Origin: Bacillota bacterium
GTDB taxonomy: Bacteria > Bacillota > Clostridia > Acetivibrionales > DSM-1351
Assembly: GCA_023398105.1 (NCBI GenBank)
Contig: JAEWST010000180.1
Span: 1-14,965, forward strand
Direction: 5' to 3'
DNA: 14,965 bases
Below the pieces are notes generated by a model. That model saw nothing but the letters and a program-made list of their open reading frames with translations, searched no databases and was not told the origin of the DNA. The position numbers were made by a program, and so were the translations under genes. This document shows positions 7,150-14,386 of the stretch, piece after piece. The first letter of the stretch is position 1; the number at the start of each line of letters is the position of its first letter.

Positions 7150-7178
7150 AGTATACTTAATTGTATCGAAACAGATAA
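7150..7178 (-). promoter_or_regulatory. pdxS: Candidate pdxST promoter
   Basis: On the minus strand TATACT (7155-7150) is a good -10 box, with TTATCT (7178-7173) 17 nt upstream as a poor -35. A weak -35 fits a promoter that needs an activator, which is how PdxR regulators work on pdxST in other Firmicutes. An ATTGTAT half-site (7160-7166) lies in the spacer. Confidence 0.5.
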
Positions 7179-7238
7179 GTATAATTTTAAATTAATTTTG
7201 AATATTTTTACACAACATATATTGTATGTCAATACAAT
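7160..7238. promoter_or_regulatory. Operator-like ATTGTAT motifs in the pdxR-pdxS gap
   Basis: A perfect dyad ATTGTAT-gtca-ATACAAT occupies 7221-7238, just upstream of the regulator's SD. A third copy, ATTGTAT, lies at 7160-7166 inside the pdxS promoter. Shared sites between divergent promoters are the expected arrangement for a MocR protein that activates pdxST and represses itself. The binding assignment is an inference. Confidence 0.5.
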
Positions 7239-7258
7239 TTCATAAATTTGGAGGAAAC

Positions 7259-8680
7259 ATGATAAGCGTAACGATACAATTAACGGAAACAGATCAACCT
7301 AAGTATATGCAGCTATTTGATTATTTAAAGAAATTAATTGCTGAGGGACAATTGAAACCAGGAGAAAAGCTGCCAACAATTAGAAGCTTTGCACAAATGT
7401 TAGAGGTCAATAATGTTACCATTATCAATGCTTATAAGCAGCTAGAAAATAATAAATATATCACCGCTAAAAAGGGAAGCGGCTATTACGTATCAGGCAG
7501 CAAAACTCATAAAGAGGAGATATTATCTTCAAGTGATATAGGTATATCAGATAAGGCTTCTGTTATTAATTTTGCAAGTGCTACACCGCATCCTTCAATT
7601 TTCCCTATAGAATCCTTTAAAGAATGTATAAATGAAGTTATAGAGAGGGATAAGGGCTTTGCTTTTGGATATCAGGACAGTAAAGGCTTCAAACCTTTAA
7701 GAAAATCTTTACATACTTACTTGGATAAAAAATACTCTATAAAAATGGAAAATGAAGACAATATTCAAATTGTATCAGGGGCACAGCAGGGAATAGATTT
7801 AATTGGAAAGGTGCTGTTAAATCCTGGTGACTATGTTATTACTGAAAATCCAACCTATGATGGAGCAATAGCTGTTTTTAAATCAAGGGGAGCAAGAGTT
7901 GTGGGAGTTAAGCTTGAACAAGATGGAATAGATCTAATTGATTTGGAAAAGAAAATTAGAATATGTAAGCCTAAGCTGATTTACGTTATGACAAGCTTTC
8001 AAAACCCTACTACAATATCTTATTGCCAGTATAAGCTCAAAGAACTCCTTTGTCTGGCTAAGAAGTATAATACTTATATTGTTGAAGATGATTCTATGTC
8101 GGATCTTTGCTATGAAAACATAAGGAATGGAACACTAAAAGCTTTAGATACAAAAAATGAATATGTGCTATTTTTAAAGAGCTTTTCAAAAATTTTGATG
8201 CCAGGATTGAGAGTTGGTTGCATGGTTATTCCTGATTTGCTGATTAGTGATTTTACTAAAATAAAACATGCCAGTGATATTTCTTCCTCTGGGCTTATAC
8301 AAAGGTCGCTAGATAGATATTTCCAGAGCGGAAAATGGGAGGAGCATCATAATTACATGAGAGAAATATATAAAGGAAAATATGAGTTTATGCTTAGCAG
8401 ACTAGAAAAATTAAGTTCCTGTGGCATCAAGTACAAAAAGCCAAATGGAGGCTTGTATTTCTGGATTAGAGTACCAAAGTATATGTCAGCTACAGAAATA
8501 TATAATGAGTGCAAGGACAATGGACTTTTATTTATACCTTCAAGTGTTTTTTACGACATTAATAATGAAAGCAGGGATGATTTTATCAGGCTGAGCTTTG
8601 CATCATCAGATATAGAGCAGATAAGAGAGGGTATGACAATTTTAGAGCAATGTCTAGAAAAAAAGTTAACTTTGTACTAA
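7259..8680 (+). CDS. pdxR: MocR-type GntR/aminotransferase-fold regulator, probable PdxR
   Basis: This is a PLP-sensing transcription regulator. Residues ~5-75 are a GntR winged helix (YMQLFDYLKKLI, GEKLPTIRSFAQML, NVTIINAYKQLE). The rest is a fold-type I aminotransferase domain. It has the PLP-binding lysine Lys311 in SFSKILMPGLRVG, the NPT segment after TSFQ, and EDDS for the pyridine-nitrogen aspartate. I chose the ATG at 7259 because GGAGG (7250-7254) lies just before it. The upstream in-frame ATG at 7226 has no SD and falls inside the operator dyad. The protein is 473 residues, normal for MocR. Divergence from pdxST strongly suggests that it activates those genes when PLP is low, as shown for PdxR in other Gram-positives. 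No terminator is evident after its stop. Confidence 0.88.
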   Translation: MISVTIQLTETDQPKYMQLFDYLKKLIAEGQLKPGEKLPTIRSFAQMLEVNNVTIINAYKQLENNKYITAKKGSGYYVSGSKTHKEEILSSSDIGISDKASVINFASATPHPSIFPIESFKECINEVIERDKGFAFGYQDSKGFKPLRKSLHTYLDKKYSIKMENEDNIQIVSGAQQGIDLIGKVLLNPGDYVITENPTYDGAIAVFKSRGARVVGVKLEQDGIDLIDLEKKIRICKPKLIYVMTSFQNPTTISYCQYKLKELLCLAKKYNTYIVEDDSMSDLCYENIRNGTLKALDTKNEYVLFLKSFSKILMPGLRVGCMVIPDLLISDFTKIKHASDISSSGLIQRSLDRYFQSGKWEEHHNYMREIYKGKYEFMLSRLEKLSSCGIKYKKPNGGLYFWIRVPKYMSATEIYNECKDNGLLFIPSSVFYDINNESRDDFIRLSFASSDIEQIREGMTILEQCLEKKLTLY

Positions 8681-8775
8681 ATGGCTGAGTCATAATGGTT
8701 GTAATTTACAATAGAAGGGTTACTGGGAAAAGTCTGATGAAAAGTGTTATTATTTGAAAAACAAAAATCGCATCA

Positions 8776-9279
8776 TTAGTAATGTATTGACTTATATTTT
8801 CTAAACAGCTTGTTGCGCCCATAGAATTTTTTATAGATACTATGGGTTAGACCATAGTCAATTATCAGTGGCACATTATTTATAATTCCCCAGCTGGAAA
8901 CTCTGAATAAGTCGTTTCTACTTAAGTCATTATCATGTATGTCGCTGATAATAAGCTTATCTTTATTAAAGAGTGATTTGATACTATTTACGTTATAATA
9001 CTTTAAAACAGTGCTAATATTTTTGATTCTTTTTGCCTTTGGCATAATCAGAAAGCGATAATCTTCTGATACTGCTACAATTTCTGCAAAAAGACTGGAT
9101 TTGTGGATTAAATAGGTTTTGTATTCAGCTTCATTTTGAAAAATTCCCCTTATACTCTTAGCAATCTTAACAACAAAGCCATCATTTAAATCATAGACTA
9201 TTCTTGATGAGCCTATGCCTATTCTACGGTGTTTGCCACTTTTTATATTTAAAATTATGTCTTTATAATCATAGTCCAT
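8776..9279 (-). CDS. Minimal protein-kinase-like protein of unknown role
   Basis: The 167 residues look like a stripped-down kinase fold. There is a glycine-rich loop (IGIGSSRIVY, 20-29), a VVK lysine (Lys38), a likely alpha-C glutamate (Glu50 or Glu52), a hinge-like FLIMP (76-80), a catalytic-loop-like DIHDND (113-118) and an IIDYG metal-binding motif (Asp141). Canonical kinases have about 250 residues and an activation segment plus C-lobe helices after DFG. Here only about 24 residues follow DYG. It may be a reduced kinase of the type seen in small prokaryotic ATP-binding proteins, or an inactive pseudokinase. The SD is weak (GAGA). It stands alone, convergent with pdxR. No substrate or pathway can be read from context. 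Confidence 0.65.
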   Translation of the reverse strand: MDYDYKDIILNIKSGKHRRIGIGSSRIVYDLNDGFVVKIAKSIRGIFQNEAEYKTYLIHKSSLFAEIVAVSEDYRFLIMPKAKRIKNISTVLKYYNVNSIKSLFNKDKLIISDIHDNDLSRNDLFRVSSWGIINNVPLIIDYGLTHSIYKKFYGRNKLFRKYKSIHY

Positions 9280-9300
9280 AATTATCTCATTTCCCGTTTA

Positions 9301-9346
9301 AATCACATTACATTGTATTCATGTAATTAAATTTGTGTGATTTTTT
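9301..9346 (+). terminator. Hairpin with T-tract, terminator on the plus strand
   Basis: An outer stem AATCACA/TGTGATT (9301-9307/9336-9342) encloses an inner ATTACAT/ATGTAAT stem (9307-9313/9321-9327), and TTTTTT follows immediately. It points along the plus strand although the nearest plus gene, the pdxR-like regulator, ended more than 600 nt earlier. It also lies in the upstream region of the minus-strand kinase-like gene, where the inner dyad could act as an operator. Confidence 0.5.
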
Positions 9347-9380
9347 AAGACTTCGGGAGCAACTACACAATGATAAATTT

Positions 9381-9404
9381 AAAGGGGTCGAATTCGACTC
9401 CTTT
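9381..9404. repeat. 24-bp palindrome
   Basis: The sequence reads AAAGG-G-GTCGAATTCGAC-T-CCTTT, a palindrome with a single G/T pair out of step. As RNA it would be a 10-bp stem with the tetraloop AATT, including a G-U pair. No U-tract follows. It may be a regulator site or a small repeat. The rest of 9405-9514 shows nothing recognisable. Confidence 0.45.
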
Positions 9405-9514
9405 AGAAATCAAGCTGTTTCAAAGAATAATTGTTTGTACAAAAGCATTTTATTTTAGTTGTTTGAATTGTAACATCACAAGTTCAAGCAGAATAAAATT
9501 TTAAACCAATTACC

Positions 9515-9543
9515 TTGACGAAAATATATCGTTGATGTATTAT
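9515..9543 (+). promoter_or_regulatory. ileS: Strong sigma-A promoter of the ileS leader
   Basis: TTGACG (9515-9520) and TATTAT (9538-9543) are separated by exactly 17 nt. It lies about 100 nt before the T-box stem I, and transcription should start near 9550. The untranslated leader before ileS would then be roughly 650 nt, which is long for a T-box gene. Confidence 0.8.
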
Positions 9544-9594
9544 AAATAATAATTGTAAAGAAATTTTTCCATATTTAATGGGAAGGATTAATAA

Positions 9595-9633
9595 ATGAAT
9601 ATGTTAAATAATAATGATGACTGGAAAGAGTAA
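9595..9633 (+). CDS. Possible 12-codon leader ORF ahead of the ileS T-box
   Basis: ATG at 9595 follows an AAGGA ribosome-binding site (9583-9587) by 7 nt and opens the frame MNMLNNNDDWKE, ending in TAA just before stem I of the T-box. It has a proper SD and spacing but no isoleucine codons, so it is not a classic attenuation peptide. It may be fortuitous in this AT-rich leader. Confidence 0.3.
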   Translation: MNMLNNNDDWKE

Positions 9634-9640
9634 AAAACAG

Positions 9641-9858
9641 TTGACTTCAAAGAGAGTGAGAGCTTGGTGAAATCTCATAGGCAAAGGTTTTTGAAAATCA
9701 TCCATGAGTTGCAGCCTGAAATGATTTTTAGTGTAAGGTGTGCCGGTGAATAGCCGTTATAGAATGAAGTGATTGTTGCCATGCTTAAAGCATTGTTAGC
9801 TTGTAAGTTAGCGTTGTTTTTATTAGCATGTTACAAATAAATTGGGTGGTACCGCGAA
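9641..9858 (+). promoter_or_regulatory. T-box leader (tRNA-Ile sensing) of ileS
   Basis: The base of stem I pairs ACTTCA (9644-9649) with TGAAGT (9765-9770), followed by the GA motif AGAGAG. The distal hairpin has arms AAAATCAT/ATGATTTT (9694-9701/9721-9728) around a conserved-looking apical loop (9702-9720, CCATGAGTTGCAGCCTGAA), whose GCCT complements AGGC at 9679-9682. The T-box itself is GGGTGGTACCGCG (9844-9856). Its TGGT bulge suits a tRNA ending A-CCA, as expected for tRNA-Ile. Uncharged tRNA-Ile should stabilise the antiterminator. The specifier region (about 9746-9755, GTGAATAGCC) contains no AUC or AUU. The only Ile codon there is AUA (9750-9752), followed by the usual purine. Confidence 0.93.
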
Positions 9859-9897
9859 ATAGCCTCGTCCCTATGTGGAACGGGGCTTTATTATATT
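9859..9897 (+). terminator. T-box-controlled intrinsic terminator
   Basis: AGCCTCGT-CC (9861-9870) pairs with GG-A-ACGGGGCT (9877-9887) with one bulged A and one T-G pair, and is followed by TTATTATATT. The 5' arm begins immediately after the T-box sequence, so formation of the antiterminator excludes this hairpin. This is the read-through switch for ileS. Confidence 0.9.
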
Positions 9898-10188
9898 CTA
9901 AAGAAGTATTAGCTTTAAACATGCGAAGTTTAGATTTCGTGCATTCGTCGTTTTCTTCGCATATAGAAAAAAGTTTGTACGAACTTTGTACATTTTCGAG
10001 TAGGGAAAGCCACAAGGTATCACTTAATAATATAAGTGCTGTATAGTAGTTTTTTACTGGTGTGAGGAATGATATAAAGTTTTGGTTAGAAATTATTGCC
10101 GAAATACAAGTGAAGCTTATAAGGTTTATACTTAAAAAGCAGAAATATTGACTATCAATAAGAATTAATGAAAATTAAATTATAATAT
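9898..10188 (+). other. Unusual 290-bp spacer between T-box terminator and ileS, with palindromes
   Basis: In most T-box genes the RBS follows the terminator closely, but here about 300 nt intervene. The stretch contains the long dyad ATGCGAAG/CTTCGCAT (about 9920-9962), a near-perfect palindrome AAGTT-tGTACg-AACTT near 9971-9986, and the string TGTACATTTTCGAGT ending near 10002. The last resembles TGCACTTTCGAGT at 4961-4973. I see no convincing gene. TTGACT (10148) and TATAAT (10181) are 27 nt apart and do not form a normal promoter. Confidence 0.45.
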
Positions 10189-10200
10189 GGAGGAAACAAA

Positions 10201-12993
10201 ATGCCAGAAGATTATGGAAAGACCTTAAATCTGCCACAAACAGATTTCCCAATGAGAGCAAATTTGCCTCAAAGAGAGCCTGAATTCCTTAAAAAGTGGG
10301 AAGAGATGGACATATATAATAAGCAACTAAAGAAAACAGAGGGAAAACCTACTTTTATACTCCATGATGGACCTCCTTATGCAAATGGTGGAATCCACTT
10401 GGGAACTGCACTTAATAAGATTTTGAAGGATATAGTTGTTAAATACCACAGCATGGCAGGCTATCAAACGCCTTTTGTTCCAGGCTGGGACACTCATGGA
10501 CTTCCAATCGAGCAAAGAGCTATCAAAGAGCTTGGACTAAAGAGACACGAGGTAGGACCTGTTGTCTTCAGAGAAGCTTGCGAAGGCTTTGCAATGAAAT
10601 ATCTGAATATTCAAAGAGATGCCTTTAAACGCCTTGGTGTAAGAGCAGATTGGGAGAACCCATATGTTACATTAAAGCCTGAGTTTGAAGCAAAACAAGT
10701 AGAAGTGTTTGGAAAAATGGCAACAAACGGACATATTTATAAGGGGCTAAAGCCTGTTTACTGGTGTCCTGAATGTGAAACTGCATTGGCAGAAGCTGAA
10801 ATTGAATATGCTGATGACACCACAGTTTCAATATATGTAAAATTCCAGATTAGAGACGACAAGGGAATATTTGAAGGGGTTGCGGATAAGGAGAAGGTTA
10901 ATTTTGTTATTTGGACAACAACAACTTGGACATTACCTGCTAACCTTGCAATCTGTTTAAATGAGAATTTTGAGTATTCATTGGTTAAAGCAAATGACGA
11001 ATATTATGTATTTGCAACTGAATTGGTTGAAAAAACTATGAAGGCTGCAGGCATAACAGAATATGAAACTGTTGCTAAATATCAAGGCAAAGACTTAGAA
11101 AGAATACAATGCAGACATCCCTTCTTAGATAGAGACTCAATGGTAATTGTTGGGGACCACGTAACACTGGAAGCTGGTACAGGATGTGTTCATACTGCTC
11201 CTGGACATGGTGTAGAGGACTACATTGTATGTCAAAAATATAAGGAAATTCCAGTAATTGTACCTGTTGACAGCAAAGGTGTAATGACAGAGGAAGCTGG
11301 ACCATTTGCAGGAATGTTCTACAAAAAGTCAAATGGAGCTATTTTGGAAAGATTGACACAGGATGGAAGGTTGTTGGCTTCAGAGAAAATCACTCACCAA
11401 TACCCACATTGCTGGAGATGCAAGGATCCTATAATCTTCCGTGCAACTGAACAGTGGTTTGCATCCATTGATGGCTTCAGAGAACAATCACTTCAGGCTA
11501 TTAAAGGCGTTAAATGGGTTCCGGAGTGGGGCGAGGAAAGAATATCAAACATGGTAAGAGATAGAGGGGACTGGTGTATTTCCAGACAGAGAACTTGGGG
11601 CTTGCCTATTCCGATATTCTATTGTAAGGAATGTGGAAAAGAATTAATTAATGACGCTACTATAAAAGCAGTTGCAGACCTATTTAGAGAAAAGGGCTCA
11701 AATGCTTGGTATGCTTTAGAAGCGTCTGAAATATTGCCAGCAGGCACTAAATGTGAATGTGGACATTCTGATTTTACAAAAGAAAACGATATTATGGATG
11801 TTTGGTTTGACAGTGGTTCTAGTCATGTTGCTGTACTAGAAAACAGAGAGGGACTATCATCTCCAGCAGATTTATATTTAGAAGGAAATGACCAGCATCG
11901 TGGTTGGTTCCAGTCCTCACTTTTAACATCTGTAGCTACAAAAGGAAATGCACCATTTAAAACAGTTCTGACTCATGGATATGTTGTAGATGGTCAAGGT
12001 AGAAAGATGTCAAAGTCAATGGGTAATGGTATTGACCCTGCTGATGTTATTAAAGAATATGGTGCTGATATATTGAGAATTTGGGTTGCTTCATCTGACT
12101 ATACAGCGGATATCAGAATCTCAAAGGATTTATTAAAGCAATTATCAGAATCCTATAGAAAAATAAGAAACACTGCTAGATATATCTTGGGAAATATAAA
12201 TGGTTTCGACCCCAATAACGACAGTGTTGACTACTCAGAGCTTTGTGAATTGGATAGATGGGCACTTTACAAGCTAACTATGCTTAACAAAAAAGTAACT
12301 GAAGCTTATAAGTCATATGAATTCCATACAATGTTCCATGCAATACACAATTTCTGCGTTGTTGATATGAGTAATTTCTATCTTGATATAATTAAGGATA
12401 GACTATATACTTCAAAGGTGGATTCAAAGGAAAGAAGAGCAGCACAAACTGTTATGTATGAAATATTACATGCGTTAGTATTAATGCTCACACCAGTACT
12501 TGCATTTACAACTGAAGAAATATGGCAGTTTATGCCTCATAGAGCTAGTGACGATACTGAAAGTGTACAGTTAAATAATTGGCCTGAAATAAATGAAAAA
12601 TATATTGACAAGGCATTGGCTGAGAAATGGGATAGAATACTAGCACTTCGTTCAGATGTTTCAAAAGTTTTAGAGGTTGCAAGAGCAAATAAAACAATTG
12701 GTCACTCATTAAATGCAAAGGTTACTATATTTGCTGATGGTGCAGATTACGAATTTATAAAGAGCATAGAAGATGAGTTGGTTACAATATTTATTATCTC
12801 TGATGTTTCAGTTAAGAGCTTGGCAGAAGCTACAGCAGAAGCACAAAAGGGTGATGAAATGCCTAATATAAAGATTGCCGTTGAACAAGCACCTGGTGAC
12901 AAATGTGAAAGATGCTGGATGTATAGCGAATATGTAGGTAAGGATGATAAACACCCAACTCTATGTAAGAGATGTGCAGATGTAGTTGAATAA
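10201..12993 (+). CDS. ileS: Isoleucyl-tRNA synthetase
   Basis: This class I synthetase charges tRNA-Ile and edits misactivated valine. The HIGH-type motif is NGGIHLGTA (His66), inside HDGPPYANG. The KMSKS signature is at 602-606 in GRKMSKSMGN. Editing-domain (CP1) signatures include the threonine-rich WTTTTWTLPANLA and GCVHTAPGHGVEDY. The C-terminal zinc finger has Cys902, Cys905, Cys922 and Cys925 (CERC...CKRC), typical of the bacterial type (IleS1) rather than the mupirocin-resistant eukaryotic-like type. The 930 residues are normal. A GGAGG SD lies 7 nt before the ATG. Expression is controlled by the T-box upstream. It is followed by aroB, 116 bp downstream. Confidence 0.98.
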   Translation: MPEDYGKTLNLPQTDFPMRANLPQREPEFLKKWEEMDIYNKQLKKTEGKPTFILHDGPPYANGGIHLGTALNKILKDIVVKYHSMAGYQTPFVPGWDTHGLPIEQRAIKELGLKRHEVGPVVFREACEGFAMKYLNIQRDAFKRLGVRADWENPYVTLKPEFEAKQVEVFGKMATNGHIYKGLKPVYWCPECETALAEAEIEYADDTTVSIYVKFQIRDDKGIFEGVADKEKVNFVIWTTTTWTLPANLAICLNENFEYSLVKANDEYYVFATELVEKTMKAAGITEYETVAKYQGKDLERIQCRHPFLDRDSMVIVGDHVTLEAGTGCVHTAPGHGVEDYIVCQKYKEIPVIVPVDSKGVMTEEAGPFAGMFYKKSNGAILERLTQDGRLLASEKITHQYPHCWRCKDPIIFRATEQWFASIDGFREQSLQAIKGVKWVPEWGEERISNMVRDRGDWCISRQRTWGLPIPIFYCKECGKELINDATIKAVADLFREKGSNAWYALEASEILPAGTKCECGHSDFTKENDIMDVWFDSGSSHVAVLENREGLSSPADLYLEGNDQHRGWFQSSLLTSVATKGNAPFKTVLTHGYVVDGQGRKMSKSMGNGIDPADVIKEYGADILRIWVASSDYTADIRISKDLLKQLSESYRKIRNTARYILGNINGFDPNNDSVDYSELCELDRWALYKLTMLNKKVTEAYKSYEFHTMFHAIHNFCVVDMSNFYLDIIKDRLYTSKVDSKERRAAQTVMYEILHALVLMLTPVLAFTTEEIWQFMPHRASDDTESVQLNNWPEINEKYIDKALAEKWDRILALRSDVSKVLEVARANKTIGHSLNAKVTIFADGADYEFIKSIEDELVTIFIISDVSVKSLAEATAEAQKGDEMPNIKIAVEQAPGDKCERCWMYSEYVGKDDKHPTLCKRCADVVE

Positions 12994-13029
12994 ATGAAGG
13001 CTTTATATTGCTGAACAGTTAAAAACAAG

Positions 13030-13064
13030 TGGGACGGAACTTGCACGGGCATATTTCGTCCCAA
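13030..13064. repeat. Inverted repeat between ileS and aroB
   Basis: The arms TGGGACG (13030-13036) and CGTCCCA (13058-13064) are perfect and extend by two A-T pairs past a G/T opposition. Inside lies a small TGC-ACGG-GCA stem. No U-tract follows on the plus strand. On the minus strand CTTGTTTTT follows. It may be an ileS 3'-end hairpin, an operator or a short repeat element. Confidence 0.5.
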
Positions 13065-13109
13065 AAGTCTATTATCCAATACTTAATAATTTTGTTTGGG
13101 GGAGCAGCA

Positions 13110-14189
13110 ATGATAAGACATACAGTAAATTTAAAAGAGAGAAGTTATCCAATATACATTACAACAAGCTTTGATGAATTTGGGAAAACAGTACTATCTC
13201 TTAGAACAGGAAGTAAGATTTTAATTGTCACTGATGAAAATGTTGATAAATTCTATTCAGATGTATGTATAAAAGAGCTTGAGAAGAGTGGATTTGAGGT
13301 GTATAAACATGTTCTAATACCTGGTGAAGAACATAAAACCTTAGAAGCTGTGTATAGTATATATCAAAAGCTAGTTGAGCATAAGTTTGATAGAACTGGT
13401 ACTTTAGTTGCTCTTGGCGGAGGTGTAGTTGGTGATATTACTGGCTTTGCAGCAGCTACCTATATGAGAGGAATAAACTTTGTTCAGGTTCCAACCACTC
13501 TTTTATCTCAGGCAGATAGTAGCGTTGGAGGAAAAACAGGTGTTGATTTTGATGGACATAAAAATGTTATAGGGGCATTCTATCAGCCTAAATTGGTATT
13601 TATTAATGTACACACCATTAAAACACTCCCAAAACGTGAGGTTTCAGCAGGCTTGGCAGAGGTTATAAAGCATGGGCTTATATTAGATGTAGAGTACTGT
13701 GAATATATTAAGGATAATGCACAAAAAATCTTTAATTTTGATGAAAATGTGCTGCAATATTTAGCCAAAAAGAATTGCTCAATAAAAGGCAGTGTCGTTG
13801 AGGCAGACGAAAAGGAAAGCGATTTGAGGGCAATACTGAATTTTGGACACACAATTGGTCATGCTATAGAAACAGTACAGAATTTTGAGCTTTTGCATGG
13901 TGAATGTGTTGCTATTGGAATTGTTGGTGCATACAGGCTAGCATATTATTTAGGTGTTGTAACTGAGGTAATGGTTGAGAAGGTAAAGGAAATACTCCAA
14001 AAACTGGAGCTGCCCATTTCGTTGCCTGAATTAGATGTTGAAAAAGTTTATAGTCATATTTTTTATGATAAAAAGGTGAAAGACAATAAGCTCAAATTCG
14101 TTTTGCCACGCAGAATTGGAGAGGTATTCCAGTGTAACATTGAGGATAGCGAATTAATTAAAAAGGTGTTGTTGGATTTGTCGAGATAG
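13110..14189 (+). CDS. aroB: 3-Dehydroquinate synthase
   Basis: AroB converts DAHP to 3-dehydroquinate, the second step of the shikimate pathway, using NAD and a divalent metal (zinc). The NAD-binding GGGVVGD is at 103-109. The active-site run PTTLLSQADSSVGGKTG includes Lys142. The metal ligands Glu184 (GLAEVIKHG), His247 (NFGHTIGHA) and His263 (LLHGECVAIG) are all present. I chose the ATG at 13110 because GGGGGAG lies just upstream. The longer frame from a GTG at 13029 has no SD and runs through the inverted repeat. That gives 359 residues, the family norm. No other aro gene is adjacent, so either it is alone or it is read through from ileS. Confidence 0.97.
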   Translation: MIRHTVNLKERSYPIYITTSFDEFGKTVLSLRTGSKILIVTDENVDKFYSDVCIKELEKSGFEVYKHVLIPGEEHKTLEAVYSIYQKLVEHKFDRTGTLVALGGGVVGDITGFAAATYMRGINFVQVPTTLLSQADSSVGGKTGVDFDGHKNVIGAFYQPKLVFINVHTIKTLPKREVSAGLAEVIKHGLILDVEYCEYIKDNAQKIFNFDENVLQYLAKKNCSIKGSVVEADEKESDLRAILNFGHTIGHAIETVQNFELLHGECVAIGIVGAYRLAYYLGVVTEVMVEKVKEILQKLELPISLPELDVEKVYSHIFYDKKVKDNKLKFVLPRRIGEVFQCNIEDSELIKKVLLDLSR

Positions 14190-14207
14190 TGTACTATTAA
14201 AAGTCAA

Positions 14208-14306
14208 TTACGGTTCAAAGCCATTATGAAAAATACCGTTAGCTAAGTCTGTGGCTTCGTAGGCACAATTAGGTAAAGCAGGCAACTTATCCTCCACAAA
14301 TGCATC
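14208..14306 (-). pseudogene. Possible minus-strand gene remnant, unidentified
   Basis: A stop-to-stop frame of 33 codons reads like real protein, containing LPALPNCAYEATDLANG and ending HNGFEP. Its composition is less AT-biased than the surrounding spacer. There is a possible GTG start at 14297 and a TTG at 14285 preceded by GGAGG, but no full gene. It may be the tail of a lost gene or a chance frame. Confidence 0.25.
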
Positions 14307-14320
14307 TTATCCAATATTTC

Positions 14321-14349
14321 TTGTTTCAAGAGTAATTTGCTTTTATACT
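14321..14349 (+). promoter_or_regulatory. Candidate sigma-A promoter of the membrane hydrolase-like gene
   Basis: TTGTTT (14321-14326) and TATACT (14344-14349) are exactly 17 nt apart. The start would lie about 30 nt before the ATG at 14387, leaving a short leader that contains the GGAGG ribosome-binding site (14374-14378). Confidence 0.6.
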
Positions 14350-14386
14350 TGGAGCATAAATAGAAATAAATTTGGAGGTTGTATTT

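Noticed and set aside
7226..7258. Upstream in-frame ATG (7226) and GTG (13029) as starts of the pdxR-like gene and aroB
   Set aside because: Neither has an SD. The first lies in an operator dyad and the second precedes an inverted repeat. The internal ATGs have strong SDs and give family-typical lengths.
9785..10046. Overlapping frames of 70-76 codons on both strands across the T-box and terminator
   Set aside because: They run through conserved T-box and terminator RNA, have no SD and encode nothing recognisable.
10148..10186. TTGACT and TATAAT just upstream of ileS as a second promoter
   Set aside because: The spacing of 27 nt is far from 16-18, and the -10 box abuts the ribosome-binding site.
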